From Litoreibacter arenae DSM 19593 (lineage in GTDB: Bacteria; Pseudomonadota; Alphaproteobacteria; Rhodobacterales; Rhodobacteraceae): 64,000 nucleotides of DNA. Each line of letters opens with the position of its first letter. The first letter of the stretch is position 1. This document shows, one piece after another, positions 36,227-47,434 of the stretch. The stretch covers positions 1,193,477-1,257,476 of the forward strand of contig NZ_KE557306.1 of the NCBI RefSeq assembly GCF_000442275.2, written 5' to 3'. The notes below the pieces were generated by a model, which ran no database searches, was not told where the DNA came from, and saw nothing but the letters and a program-made list of their open reading frames with translations. A program made the position numbers and the translations under genes.

Positions 36227-37471
36227 ATGCGCTTCTTCTCGATCGTCACCGCCGTATTGGTGACCCTCGCTCTCTACCTGATCGTGTTCGAGCGCGACGG
36301 GCTGCTGTCTTTCGCTTCCAATGGCGAGGAACCCGTTGCCGTCCAAGACACCGATCCCGACACGTCAGAGACGAGTGAAGCCGAAACCGAGGACGGTGCC
36401 CGCGTGGTGTCTGTCGTCGCCCTCAAATCTACGGCGCAAGGCGTTGATAACGCTGTGGTGTTGCGCGGCCGCACGGAAGCCGCCCGTCAGGTGGACGTGC
36501 GCGCTGAAACCTCCGGTCTGGTTAAGTCGGAGCCTTTGCGCAAAGGCTCCTCGGTCGAGGCCGGTCAACTCCTGTGCGAGATTGCGCCGGGCACGCGGGA
36601 AACCGCGCTGAGGGAAGCCGAAGCTCGCCTCCCCGAGGCGAAAGCCCGCCTGCCCGAAGCCGAAGGCCGCGTGCTGGAGGCCGAAGCCCGCCTGAAAGAA
36701 GCGCAAATCAACGACAATGCCGCCAAGCAACTGTCCGAGGGCGGCTTCGCCTCCGAGGTGCGGGTCGCAGGGACGCAAGCCGCCGTGCAATCCGCTCTGG
36801 CCGCAGTGGAGACCGCGCGCGCAGGCGTCGAAAGCGCCCGTGCGGGGATTTTAGCGGCGGAGGCCGCGATTGCAGCCGCGCGGAACGAAATCGGCCGTCT
36901 CCAGATCAAGGCCCCCTTCGCGGGCCTTCTTGAAACCGATACCGCCGAACTGGGTGCCCTGATGCAGCCCGGCGGGCTCTGTGCGACCGTGATCCAGCTC
37001 AACCCCATCAAACTGGTGTCCTTCGTGCCCGAAACCGACGTCGCCAAGGTAGAACTTGGCGCCCGCGCGGGCGGGCGGACCACCGCCGGCCAGACCGTTG
37101 AGGGCAAGGTGACGTTCATCTCCCGCTCATCCGATCCGGAAACCCGCACGTTCCGCGTGGAAATCACCGTCAACAACAATGACCTTGCCCTGCGTGACGG
37201 ACAAACCGCCGAAATCATCATCGGGGCCGAGGGCCAGAAAGCGCATCTTGTCCCGGCCTCCGCGTTGACGCTTAACGATGAAGGCGCACTTGGCGTCCAA
37301 CTCGCCGCTGACGACAAGGCAGCCTTCACTCCTGTGACGATCCTACGCGACACCACCAACGGCATTTGGGTGACCGGGTTGCCCGAACAGGCGGCGATCA
37401 TTATCGTCGGTCAGGAATATGTCACCGACGGGGTTGCGATCAACGTGACCTACTCCGAGGGCAAGTCATGA
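36227..37471 (+). CDS. RND efflux membrane fusion protein
   Basis: 414 residues from ATG 36227 (MRFFSIVTAVLV) with AGGGA upstream; a reading from 36173 starts inside the putative operator. A signal-anchor helix (residues ~3-22) leads to an acidic linker and the biotinyl-lipoyl and barrel domains (RAETSGLVKSEPLRKGSSV). A long heptad coiled coil (REAEARLPEAKARLPEAEGR region) follows, then the second half-motif LQIKAPFAGLLETDTAELGA. Links the inner membrane pump to an outer membrane channel in the periplasm. Overlaps the pump gene (ATGA). No outer membrane channel gene is nearby. Confidence 0.93.
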   Translation: MRFFSIVTAVLVTLALYLIVFERDGLLSFASNGEEPVAVQDTDPDTSETSEAETEDGARVVSVVALKSTAQGVDNAVVLRGRTEAARQVDVRAETSGLVKSEPLRKGSSVEAGQLLCEIAPGTRETALREAEARLPEAKARLPEAEGRVLEAEARLKEAQINDNAAKQLSEGGFASEVRVAGTQAAVQSALAAVETARAGVESARAGILAAEAAIAAARNEIGRLQIKAPFAGLLETDTAELGALMQPGGLCATVIQLNPIKLVSFVPETDVAKVELGARAGGRTTAGQTVEGKVTFISRSSDPETRTFRVEITVNNNDLALRDGQTAEIIIGAEGQKAHLVPASALTLNDEGALGVQLAADDKAAFTPVTILRDTTNGIWVTGLPEQAAIIIVGQEYVTDGVAINVTYSEGKS

Positions 37472-40400
37472 CAGGTATCGTCGACTGGGCGGGCCAACGC
37501 GCCCGCATGATCATCGCCTTCATCGTGATGTCGGTGGTGATCGGAGCCTTCGCCTATACCGGCCTGCCAAAAGAAGGCGAGCCGGACATCGAGATCCCCG
37601 CCCTCTTCGTCTCCGTCCCCTTCCCCGGTATCTCCGCCGAGGACAGCGAAAAGCTGCTGGTCAAGGTGATGGAGGCCAAGCTGCAAGACCTCGACGGGCT
37701 GAAAACCCTGTCCGGCACCGCTGCCGAAAACTACGCAGGCGTGGCGATGGAGTTCGAATTCGGCTGGGACAAGACCAAGATCCTTGCCGATGTGCGCGAC
37801 AAGATGGGGCAGGCGCAGGCAGAATTTCCCGAGGGCGCGGAGCAGTATAACCTGATCGAGATCAACTTCTCCGAGTTTCCCATCATCATCATATCGCTGT
37901 CCGGCGACCTGCCCGAACGCACCCTGCTGCGCGTCGCCAAGAACCTGCAAGACACCATCGAGGCCATGCCGCCCATTCTGGAAGCGGGCCTTGCCGGTCA
38001 CCGCGACGAAATGCTGGAGGTCATCATCGACCCGCTGGCGCTGGAGGCCTACAACGTCTCGGCGGGCGAGTTGATCAACGTCGTCACCAACAACAACCTG
38101 CTGATCGCGGCGGGCGAGGTGGAAACCGACCAAGGCGCGTTTTCGGTCAAGATCCCCGCCTCCTTCGACGAGCCGCTGGACGTGTTCGAACTGCCGATCA
38201 AGGTCAACGGCGACCGCGTGGTCACATTGGGAGAGCTGGCCGATATTCGCCTGACCTTCGAGGACCGCACCGGCACCGCCCGCTTCAACGGCAACGAGAC
38301 CGTGGCGCTGCAAGTGGTCAAGCGGAAGGGCTACAACATCATCGACACGGCCCAGTTGGTGCGCGACACCGTGGCCGAAACTCAAGCGAAATGGCCGCAG
38401 GAGCTGCAAGAGGCCATCCGCGTGGACGTCACGCTCGACCAGTCCAAGACCGTGGGCAACATGGTCCAGCAGCTTGAAGGCTCCGTGCTGACCGCCATCG
38501 CGCTGGTGATGATCGTGGTGCTGGCCTCGCTCGGCACCCGCTCCGCGTTACTGGTCGGCTTCGCGATTCCGACATCGTTCCTGCTGTGCTTTATCCTCTT
38601 GGGCATCATGGGCATCTCGATCTCCAACATCGTGATGTTCGGACTGATCCTGGCCGTGGGGATGCTGGTCGATGGCGCTATCGTCGTCGTGGAATACGCC
38701 GACAAGCGCATCAACGAGGGCGCGGGCCCGATGGAGGCCTATACCGACGCCGCCAAACGCATGTTCTGGCCCATCGTGTCCTCCACTGCGACAACGCTTT
38801 GCGCCTTCCTGCCGATGCTGTTCTGGCCGGGCGTCCCGGGGGAGTTCATGGGCATGTTGCCCGTCACCCTGATCTTCGTGCTGATGGCCTCGCTGATCGT
38901 GGCGCTGATCTACCTGCCGGTGATGGGCGGCGTGTCGGGCCGCATCTCGCGGATGATAAACCGTGCCTCGACCTTCTTGCGCGGCTTCCACATCGCCATC
39001 CGACTGGTGCTGGTGGCAGTGGCCATTGTCGGCCTGTTCACCGCCGCCATGCAGATTTTGAACCCCGGCTACCTGCTGCCGGTCGCGCGCGGACAAGGCG
39101 GGCTTGGGGTGATGGTTTTCGGCGGCGTGTTCTTCGCGCTGATGGCGATGTTCGCATCCGCGACCATGGGGGCAGTATCCCGCCCCCGCCGCCTCAAGCG
39201 GATCAACGCAGGCTACCGCCGCACGCCGTTTGGCCACTTCACCAGATTCATCGCGGGCAATCCGGTCATGCCGCTGGTCGCCATCGGCGCGGTGGGTGCC
39301 TTCGTGGTGATGACCTTCATCACCTTCTCGGCCAACAATAATGGCGTCGAGTTCTTCGTCGAATCCGAGACCGAGCAGGCCATCGTTTACGTTCGCGCCC
39401 GCGGCAACCTCAGCCTGCAAGAAAAGGACGAGCTTGTCCGGCAGGTCGAAACACAGATCGCCTCCGTCGACGGGATCGAGTCGATCTTCGCTTTTGCGGG
39501 CGAAGGCGGCTTGAACACCAACACGGGCGGGGCCACCGGCCCGCTGGACACGATCGGACAAATCCAGATCGAGCTGGCCGAATGGGGCCAGCGCCGTGAT
39601 GACGTTGAAATCCTCGACGAGATGCAAGCCAAGATGGACGCCATTCCGGGCATCTACACGGAAATCCTCAGTCAGGATCGCGGCCCCGCTGGCGGCAAGC
39701 CGGTGAACCTGCGCCTGAAGGGCGACAACTGGGACGACCTCAAGGAGGCGACCCGCATCGCGCGCGCGAAGTTCGAGCAGACCGAGGGTCTGATTACCAT
39801 TGAGGACACCCTGCCCCTGCCCGGCATCGACTGGCAGATCGACGTCGATGTGGAGGCCGCCGGTCGCTTCAAGGCCGACGTCGCGACGGTCGGCGCAATG
39901 GTGCAACTGGTCACCCGCGGCCTGCTGCTGGACACCATGCGGGTCGACAGCTCCGACGAGGAAATTGAAATCCGCGTCCGCCTTCCCGAAGAAAGCCGTG
40001 TGCTGTCCACACTGGACAACCTCAAGGTGCGCACGCCGGACGGACTGATCCCGCTGTCCAACTTCATCACCCGCAAGCCGGTCGCCAAGCTGGGCCAGAT
40101 CGACCGCGTCGACCAAAAGCGCTACTTTGATGTGAAAGCCGACGTGGCTCCGGACCTGAAAAACGAGGACGGCACCATCATCAACCCCAACGAGCGCATC
40201 GCCTATCTGACCAATTGGCTCGAAACTGACACGCCCCTCCCCGACTCCGTCACGTTCGAGTGGGCCGGCGACACCGAGGAGGAGGCAGAGAGTCAGGCAT
40301 TCCTGTCCTCGGCCTTCCTTGCGGCCCTTGGGCTGATGTTCGTGATCCTGCTGGCGCAGTTCAACTCGTTCTACAACTCGGTGCTGGTGCTGCTCGCGGT

Positions 40401-41124
40401 GGTGCTGTCGACCACAGGCGTACTGATCGGGATGCTGGTCATGGATCAGGCGTTCTCCATCATCATGACCGGCACGGGGGTCGTCGCGCTCGCGGGGATT
40501 GTGGTGAACAACAACATCGTGCTGATCGACACCTATCAGGAATATTCCCGCTACATGCCCCGTCTGGAGGCGATCACCCGCACCGCCGAGGCGCGTATCC
40601 GCCCAGTGCTGCTGACCACGATCACCACGATGGCAGGTCTGGCTCCGATGATGTTCGGCCTGAGCCTTGATTTCTTCGGCGGCGGCTATTCCATCAACAG
40701 CCCAACGTCGTTGTGGTGGAAACAGCTCGCGACCGCTGTCGTTTTCGGCCTTGGCGTGGCAACGGTGCTGACGCTGGTGCTGACACCGGCCATGCTGGCG
40801 CTCAGGGTCTGGATATCGCTCGGCGCCTACGCATCGTTGCAACAGCTGCGCGCCCTTGGCGGCCGTGGCTCGCAAACCGCCCGCGACCTCGCGCTGAGCA
40901 AAAGCGCCCGCAAAGTGCGCGATCCGCTAATCTTGTGGTCCGATCCCGCTGATCTGGCCGAGCCAACCCCGGCGGATGTCCTTAGCAATGCGCAAAAAAC
41001 CGTGGAAACCGCCAAGGCCAAGCTCGCCTCCGCCGCGCAAAAGCTGGAGGCGCTTGCCCCGAAAACCGACGAAGAAGACGACAAAGACGCACCGAAACCG
41101 AACAGGCTGAGCGCGGCGGAATAG
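37468..41124 (+). CDS. RND-family efflux permease with extra hydrophobic segments and C-terminal tail
   Basis: 1218 residues, longer than the usual ~1030-1050. Proton-driven inner membrane pump. TM1 is MIIAFIVMSVVIGAFAY; TM4 has the proton-relay acidic pattern GMLVDGAIVVVEYAD; TM10-12 include VNNNIVLIDTYQEYSR. Between TM6 and TM7 there are two further hydrophobic stretches (RLVLVAVAIVGLFTAAM and VMVFGGVFFALMAMFAS), not part of the standard 12-helix plan. About 110 charged residues rich in Ala/Lys/Glu follow TM12 (NAQKTVETAKAKLASAAQKL), a likely coiled coil. Substrate unknown. Confidence 0.93.
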   Translation: MTGIVDWAGQRARMIIAFIVMSVVIGAFAYTGLPKEGEPDIEIPALFVSVPFPGISAEDSEKLLVKVMEAKLQDLDGLKTLSGTAAENYAGVAMEFEFGWDKTKILADVRDKMGQAQAEFPEGAEQYNLIEINFSEFPIIIISLSGDLPERTLLRVAKNLQDTIEAMPPILEAGLAGHRDEMLEVIIDPLALEAYNVSAGELINVVTNNNLLIAAGEVETDQGAFSVKIPASFDEPLDVFELPIKVNGDRVVTLGELADIRLTFEDRTGTARFNGNETVALQVVKRKGYNIIDTAQLVRDTVAETQAKWPQELQEAIRVDVTLDQSKTVGNMVQQLEGSVLTAIALVMIVVLASLGTRSALLVGFAIPTSFLLCFILLGIMGISISNIVMFGLILAVGMLVDGAIVVVEYADKRINEGAGPMEAYTDAAKRMFWPIVSSTATTLCAFLPMLFWPGVPGEFMGMLPVTLIFVLMASLIVALIYLPVMGGVSGRISRMINRASTFLRGFHIAIRLVLVAVAIVGLFTAAMQILNPGYLLPVARGQGGLGVMVFGGVFFALMAMFASATMGAVSRPRRLKRINAGYRRTPFGHFTRFIAGNPVMPLVAIGAVGAFVVMTFITFSANNNGVEFFVESETEQAIVYVRARGNLSLQEKDELVRQVETQIASVDGIESIFAFAGEGGLNTNTGGATGPLDTIGQIQIELAEWGQRRDDVEILDEMQAKMDAIPGIYTEILSQDRGPAGGKPVNLRLKGDNWDDLKEATRIARAKFEQTEGLITIEDTLPLPGIDWQIDVDVEAAGRFKADVATVGAMVQLVTRGLLLDTMRVDSSDEEIEIRVRLPEESRVLSTLDNLKVRTPDGLIPLSNFITRKPVAKLGQIDRVDQKRYFDVKADVAPDLKNEDGTIINPNERIAYLTNWLETDTPLPDSVTFEWAGDTEEEAESQAFLSSAFLAALGLMFVILLAQFNSFYNSVLVLLAVVLSTTGVLIGMLVMDQAFSIIMTGTGVVALAGIVVNNNIVLIDTYQEYSRYMPRLEAITRTAEARIRPVLLTTITTMAGLAPMMFGLSLDFFGGGYSINSPTSLWWKQLATAVVFGLGVATVLTLVLTPAMLALRVWISLGAYASLQQLRALGGRGSQTARDLALSKSARKVRDPLILWSDPADLAEPTPADVLSNAQKTVETAKAKLASAAQKLEALAPKTDEEDDKDAPKPNRLSAAE

Positions 41125-41190
41125 GGCTGCGCGGGTCTTGGGCCAGCAAAAGCCCTTGACCTCCCCGCGCCCATGTCTCACCCACGGCAT

Positions 41191-42210
41191 ATGGCAACTG
41201 GAACGCTCCATATCGACTTGAACGCGCTGGTGGAAAACTGGCGGGCGCTGGACCGCCAGTCCGCGACCGCAACCGGTGCGGTCGTCAAGGCGGACGGCTA
41301 CGGGCTGGGCGCGGGCCGCGTGGCTCGTGCGCTGGCGGATGCTGGGGTGCGCACGTTCTTCGTTGCTGTTGCGGAGGAAGCCGCCGCCATTCGCGCCAGT
41401 CTTGGCCCCGATCCGGTGATCTACGTCTTTTCCGGCCATATGGAGGGCGACGCGCAGGCGCTCTCGGACCTTGGTGCAGTGCCGCTGCTGAACTCGCCCG
41501 AACAAGTTGCCCGCCACCGCACCCACCTGCCGGACCACCCGTTCGGGCTGCAAATCGACACCGGCATGAACCGCCTCGGGATCGAGGCCTATGACTGGTC
41601 GCCCGAAATGAGCCAGGACGCCGCGCTGGTCATGTCACATCTCGCTTGCGCGGACGAGCCGGGGCATCAGGGCAATCAGGACCAGCTTCGCGCCTTTCTC
41701 GACATGACCGCAGGCATCCTCGCCCCGCGCTCGCTGGCGGCGACGGGCGGCATCCTGCTGGGGCCGGAATACCACTTCGACATGACCCGGCCGGGCATCG
41801 GCCTCTATGGCGGCCTGCCTTTCAGCGGTGCCAAACAGGTGGCACGACTGGACCTGCCCGTGGTGCAGACGCGCCGCGTCAAGGCGGGGGAGGCCGTGGG
41901 CTACGGCCACGCCTTTATCGCCGAGTCGGACCGCGTGATCGCCACAGTCTCGGCAGGCTATGCCGACGGTCTGATCCGCGCGATGTCGGGCAAGGCCAGC
42001 CTGTTCGCAGGCGACACCCCCTGCCCGCTGGCGGGCCGCGTGTCGATGGACCTGCTTACCGTGGATGTCACCCATCTGGACGAGGTGCCGGAACATCTGA
42101 GCATTCTCGGCCCGCATCAAAGCGTCGACCAGTTGGCCAATGCGGCAAGCACCATCGGCTATGAAATCCTGACCTCGCTGGGTCAGCGCTACAAGCGGTC
42201 CTATTCGTGA
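41191..42210 (+). CDS. alr: Alanine racemase
   Basis: 339 residues from ATG 41191 ([17 protein letters not shown]); ATG 41173 is an alternative. PLP enzyme making D-alanine for peptidoglycan. Lys33 in [11 protein letters not shown] holds PLP, and the catalytic Tyr lies in [13 protein letters not shown]. Slightly shorter than the ~360-residue norm but with both domains. The stop overlaps the GTG of mlaE (GTGA). Confidence 0.95.
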   Translation: MATGTLHIDLNALVENWRALDRQSATATGAVVKADGYGLGAGRVARALADAGVRTFFVAVAEEAAAIRASLGPDPVIYVFSGHMEGDAQALSDLGAVPLLNSPEQVARHRTHLPDHPFGLQIDTGMNRLGIEAYDWSPEMSQDAALVMSHLACADEPGHQGNQDQLRAFLDMTAGILAPRSLAATGGILLGPEYHFDMTRPGIGLYGGLPFSGAKQVARLDLPVVQTRRVKAGEAVGYGHAFIAESDRVIATVSAGYADGLIRAMSGKASLFAGDTPCPLAGRVSMDLLTVDVTHLDEVPEHLSILGPHQSVDQLANAASTIGYEILTSLGQRYKRSYS

Positions 42211-42992
42211 GCCGCGTGTTGTCGCCCATTGCAGCCCTCGGCGCGTTGACCCTGTCGGCGCTGGCCGCGTTGGGGCGTCTGGCGATCTTCACCGGCCAGA
42301 CCTTCGCCCACATGATCCGCCCGCCGTTCTACATCAAGGAATTCGGCGCGGCACTGATGAATGTCGGCTACTTCTCCCTGCCCGTCATCGGCCTCACGAC
42401 CTTGTTTACCGGCGGCGCACTGGCGTTGCAGATCTACGCAGGCGGCGCACGTTTCAGCGCCGAGGCGGTGGTGCCCCAGATCGTCGCCATCGGCATCGTG
42501 CGGGAGCTTGGCCCCGTCATGGTCGGCCTGATGATCGCTGCCCGCGTGACCTCCTCCATCGCGGCCGAAATCGCCACCATGAAGGTGACCGAGCAGCTGG
42601 ACGCGCTGGTCACGCTCTCTACACATCCGATGAAATACCTCACCGTGCCTCGGGTGCTGGCGGGCATCATCGTGGTGCCGATGCTGGTCGCCGTGGGCAA
42701 CATCATCGGTATCATGGGCGGCTGGGCCGTGGCGGTCGGGACGCTGGATTTCAACTCCGCAACCTATCTGCAGAACACGGCTGATTTCCTTGAGACCTCC
42801 GACATCATCTCGTCGCTCGCAAAAGGCGCGGTGAACGGCGGTATCGCAACCCTGATGGGGTGCTACTATGGCATGAATTCCGGGCGCGGGGCGATGGGCG
42901 TGGGCCGCGCCACCAAAGGCTCGGTCGAGGCTGCCGCCGTGCTGATCCTTGCCGCCAACTTTGTGCTTACGGGGATATTCTTCTCGTCATGA
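42207..42992 (+). CDS. mlaE: MlaE-family lipid transport permease
   Basis: 261 residues from GTG 42207. Inner membrane permease of the phospholipid (Mla) importer, with five or six hydrophobic segments and the family motif REAELGP-like [18 protein letters not shown] (around residues 94-111). [17 protein letters not shown] follows. It overlaps alr and mlaF by 4 nt each. The substrate-binding MlaD and periplasmic MlaC are not in this cluster. Confidence 0.92.
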   Translation: MSRVLSPIAALGALTLSALAALGRLAIFTGQTFAHMIRPPFYIKEFGAALMNVGYFSLPVIGLTTLFTGGALALQIYAGGARFSAEAVVPQIVAIGIVRELGPVMVGLMIAARVTSSIAAEIATMKVTEQLDALVTLSTHPMKYLTVPRVLAGIIVVPMLVAVGNIIGIMGGWAVAVGTLDFNSATYLQNTADFLETSDIISSLAKGAVNGGIATLMGCYYGMNSGRGAMGVGRATKGSVEAAAVLILAANFVLTGIFFSS

Positions 42993-43735
42993 TCCGCTTT
43001 GAGAATGTCCATAAAGCCTTCGGCTCCAACCGCGTCCTGCGCGGAGTGAATCTGCATATTCCCAAGGGCGAGAGCATGGTGATCATCGGCGGCTCCGGGA
43101 CCGGTAAGTCCGTAGCGCTGAAATCGGTGCTTGGGCTGGTGAAGCCCGACAGCGGCACAATTTTTGTCGATGGCAAGGACGCCTCCGAGGGCGACCACGA
43201 CGCTTTTCTTGCCCGCTTCGGGATGTTGTTCCAAGGCGGCGCGTTGTTCGACAGCCTGCCCGTGTGGCAAAACGTGGCGTTCCGCCTGCTGCGCGGCTCG
43301 CTCAAGCGCCCCACCGAGGAGGCCCGCGCCATCGCCGTCGAGAAGCTGCGCCGTGTAGGGCTTAAGGAGGAGGTCGCCGACCGCTACCCCGCCGAGTTGT
43401 CGGGGGGGATGCAAAAGCGCGTCGGGCTGGCACGGGCGATTGCCGCCGAGCCCGAGATCATTTTCTTTGACGAACCGACCACCGGCCTTGACCCGATCAT
43501 GTCCGGCGTCATCAACGAGTTGATCCGCGAAATCGTGGTAGAGATGGGCGCGACCGCCATGACCATCACCCACGACATGTCCTCGGTGCGCGCTATCGCC
43601 GACAAGGTGGCGATGCTGCATGACGGGGTGATCCAGTGGACGGGGCCGGTCGCCAAGATGGACGATTCCGGCGATCCTTATGTCGCGCAATTCATCTCCG
43701 GCAGTGCGGAAGGTCCAATTGAGGCTGTACGCTGA
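42989..43735 (+). CDS. mlaF: MlaF-family ABC transporter ATPase
   Basis: 248 residues from ATG 42989 ([12 protein letters not shown]); the longer reading from 42860 lies inside mlaE. Walker A GGSGTGKSVALKS (about 36-48), signature LSGGMQKR near 141-148, Walker B IIFFDEPTTGLDP near 160-172 and an H-loop ITHDMSSV. Powers MlaE-dependent lipid movement across the inner membrane. Coupled to mlaE by an ATGA overlap. Confidence 0.95.
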   Translation: MIRFENVHKAFGSNRVLRGVNLHIPKGESMVIIGGSGTGKSVALKSVLGLVKPDSGTIFVDGKDASEGDHDAFLARFGMLFQGGALFDSLPVWQNVAFRLLRGSLKRPTEEARAIAVEKLRRVGLKEEVADRYPAELSGGMQKRVGLARAIAAEPEIIFFDEPTTGLDPIMSGVINELIREIVVEMGATAMTITHDMSSVRAIADKVAMLHDGVIQWTGPVAKMDDSGDPYVAQFISGSAEGPIEAVR

Positions 43736-43780
43736 AGGTCAGGCAGGTCAACGGAGCGCTGCGCGCCTGTGATGCTTTAT

Positions 43781-43824
43781 TGGGGCTCCGCCCCAAACCC
43801 CGAGGTATTTTCGGAAAAAAGAAG
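43781..43824 (+). repeat. Dispersed intergenic repeat, copy 2
   Basis: A TGGGGC/GCCCCA hairpin followed by CGAGGTATTTTCGGAAAAAA and GAAG. It lies between mlaF and the PqiA-like gene and happens to be open in one frame, which produces a false N-terminal extension of the latter (start at 43769). Confidence 0.75.
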
Positions 43825-43861
43825 TCTTGAGGTTTTAGCGGCGTCAGGGTTCAAGGGCGAC

Positions 43862-44290
43862 ATGTTTTTGAAGATTGCCAATCTGTCGCTGCTGGTGCTG
43901 TTTCCCATAGCCTGGGTTGCCCCTTTGCTGAAAGCGGGGCTACTGCCGTTTTTCGCTTTATCCGAAATCTCGATGCTGACCGGTGTTCAGGCTTTGTGGG
44001 AGAAGGACGTGTTTCTGGCGCTCGTGGTGACGTTCTTTGCACTGGTAGCGCCCTTGCTGAAGACTCTCGGACTGGCACTGATCCAGTTCCGCCTCGCCTC
44101 GCCGCGCTTGTTGCCCGCGATTAACGTGATGGGAAAACTGGCAATGGCGGACATCTTTCTGATCGCCCTCTATATTGTCTTGGTGAAGGGCGTGGGGCTG
44201 GGCCGTGTTGAAACGGGATGGGGATTGTACCTGTTTACCGCCTGCGTGCTGGCCTCTTTGACCATCTCTTTCCTGAGCGCGCGCAAGTGA
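43862..44290 (+). CDS. PqiA-like integral membrane protein (paraquat-inducible protein A family)
   Basis: 142 residues from ATG 43862 (MFLKIANLSLLVLFP). Four hydrophobic segments; only a single PqiA half is present (PqiA itself has two halves with zinc-ribbon Cys, absent here). PqiA-type proteins are membrane partners of MCE lipid transport systems, which fits the MlaEF genes 127 bp upstream. The start is chosen because the upstream extension reads through an intergenic repeat. Confidence 0.75.
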   Translation: MFLKIANLSLLVLFPIAWVAPLLKAGLLPFFALSEISMLTGVQALWEKDVFLALVVTFFALVAPLLKTLGLALIQFRLASPRLLPAINVMGKLAMADIFLIALYIVLVKGVGLGRVETGWGLYLFTACVLASLTISFLSARK

Positions 44291-44336
44291 CGCATTACCG
44301 CTTGCCTGCCACAGCCGCCTGAGCCACAACCCCGCC

Positions 44337-45710
<1,374 letters not shown>

Positions 45711-45723
45711 GAGAAGAGACGAG

Positions 45724-46293
45724 ATGGAAGGTTTCACGATTATTGACGGCGTCGCCGCCGGGGTCATCGTCATCTCGGCGATCCTCGCCTATTCGCGGGG
45801 GTTGGTGCGCGAGGCGCTGTCTATCGTCGGCTGGGTCGCGGCAGCGATCGTCGCCTATATCTTCGCCCCGCAAGCCGTTCCACTTGCTAAGGAAATTCCC
45901 TATCTCAACACCCTGATCGAAGGCTGCGAGCCTGCGACCATCACCGCCTTCGCGCTGGTTTTTGCGGTGGCGCTGGTGATCATGTCGATCTTTACGCCGA
46001 TCCTGTCGGGGGCGGTGCAGCGCTCGGTGCTGGGCGGGGTGGATCAAGGGCTTGGCTTCCTGTTCGGGGTCGCCCGCGGCGCGTTGCTGGTGATCGTGGC
46101 CTTCGTGATCTATGATCGCGTGGTGGCCGATCAGGCGATCCCGATGGTCGACGATTCGCGCACGGCCAAGGTGGTGGCGCAAATGTCGGGCTCGGTGGAT
46201 GAGGTGATACCGACCGACGCGCCGGGCTGGATCGTGGGCACCTATGAAGACCTGATAAGCCATTGCACCGCGACAGGACAAACTGACGCGTAA
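45724..46293 (+). CDS. CvpA family membrane protein (colicin V production protein)
   Basis: 189 residues with four hydrophobic segments. Starts MEGFTIIDGVAAGVIVIS, and the family motif AYSRGLVREALSIVGWVAA (about 23-41) is clear. CvpA proteins have an envelope role that is not well defined. radA-cvpA-purF is a common alphaproteobacterial neighbourhood; here purF is about 2.5 kb downstream because three unrelated genes lie between. Confidence 0.92.
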   Translation: MEGFTIIDGVAAGVIVISAILAYSRGLVREALSIVGWVAAAIVAYIFAPQAVPLAKEIPYLNTLIEGCEPATITAFALVFAVALVIMSIFTPILSGAVQRSVLGGVDQGLGFLFGVARGALLVIVAFVIYDRVVADQAIPMVDDSRTAKVVAQMSGSVDEVIPTDAPGWIVGTYEDLISHCTATGQTDA

Positions 46294-46380
46294 TGTTCGA
46301 TTTCTGCAAATAAACTTGCGTTAACCCCCGGTTGCTATATCGCTACGTGGAACCGCCCCAAAAGAGACGGACGTAGCAGT

Positions 46381-47433
46381 ATGTTCCAAGACCCCATCGC
46401 GCCGGAAGCGCTCACCCTGCCTGCTGGCGCGCCTGCGAAGGTCTGGATACGGCATCTTGCCAAGTATCGTGACCCCGACCCTGTCCGGTCCGGGTTCGAA
46501 TTGGCAGTGACGCTTCTGCCGTTTCTGGGCATTTGGGCCGCCGCGTGGGCGATGCTGTCGGTCAGCTACTGGCTGGCCTTGGCTCTAGCGCTGATGAACG
46601 GGCTGTTTCTGGTACGCATCTTCTGCATCCAGCACGATTGCGGGCATGGCTCTTTCTTCTCCAATTCGACATTTGGCGATTGGGTCGGGCGCGCCTTGGG
46701 CGTGCTGACGATCACGCCCTATGACGTCTGGCGGCGCAGCCACGCGATCCATCACGGCGCGGCGGGCAATCTGGACGCCCGTGGCTTCGGTGACATCGAC
46801 ACACTGACCGTCGCCGAATACGAGGCCCGCAACTGGTTCGGCCGCCTGAAATACCGCGCCTACCGTAACCCGCTGACGCTGTTCTTCATCGGCCCTGCCT
46901 TCGTCTTTTTCCTTGAGCAGCGCCTGCCCGTCGGCGCGATGCGCGCCGGGGTGAAATACTGGGTCTCGGCCATGGGCACCAATGTCGGCATCGCCATTGC
47001 CCTAGGCCTGATCGTCTGGTTTGGCGGCATCATGCCGCTACTCTTGGTGTTCATCCCGTCGACCATGATGGCCGCAGTGCTGGGCGTCTGGCTGTTCTAC
47101 GTGCAGCACCAGTTCGAGGAAACGCATTGGGATCACCGCGAGGACTGGCAGGTGCATGAGGCCGCCTTGCACGGCTCCTCCCACTACATCCTGCCGCCGG
47201 TTCTGGCGTGGTTTTCGGCCAATATCGGCATCCACCATGTCCACCACCTGTATTCCCGCATCCCGTTCTACCGCCTGCCCGAGGTGCTCAAAGATCACGA
47301 GCAGCTGGCCGAGGCAAATCGCCTGACGATCCGAGAAAGCCTGAAAACCGTCGGACTGCAACTCTGGGACGAGAAAAGCCGCAGACTTCTATCCTTCCGC
47401 GAGGCGCGTCGCGCACGGCTGGCGGCCAAGTAG
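46381..47433 (+). CDS. Fatty acid desaturase
   Basis: 350 residues, integral membrane di-iron enzyme. Three His boxes are visible: HDCGHG (83-88 region), HAIHHG (about 121-126) and HHVHH near residue 283, with hydrophobic segments between. Probably introduces a double bond into membrane acyl chains (inference); DesA/Delta-type substrate cannot be told. It stands between cvpA and an SGNH hydrolase on the opposite strand. Confidence 0.9.
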   Translation: MFQDPIAPEALTLPAGAPAKVWIRHLAKYRDPDPVRSGFELAVTLLPFLGIWAAAWAMLSVSYWLALALALMNGLFLVRIFCIQHDCGHGSFFSNSTFGDWVGRALGVLTITPYDVWRRSHAIHHGAAGNLDARGFGDIDTLTVAEYEARNWFGRLKYRAYRNPLTLFFIGPAFVFFLEQRLPVGAMRAGVKYWVSAMGTNVGIAIALGLIVWFGGIMPLLLVFIPSTMMAAVLGVWLFYVQHQFEETHWDHREDWQVHEAALHGSSHYILPPVLAWFSANIGIHHVHHLYSRIPFYRLPEVLKDHEQLAEANRLTIRESLKTVGLQLWDEKSRRLLSFREARRARLAAK

Positions 47434-47434
47434 G

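Noticed and set aside
38548..40875. 775-codon minus-strand frame opposite the RND pump
   Set aside because: Long antisense frames are common in high-GC coding DNA; the plus-strand pump has clear motifs and the antisense protein has none.
43769..43861. N-terminal 31-residue extension of the PqiA-like protein
   Set aside because: It translates an intergenic repeat also found twice elsewhere; ATG 43862 begins a normal membrane helix.
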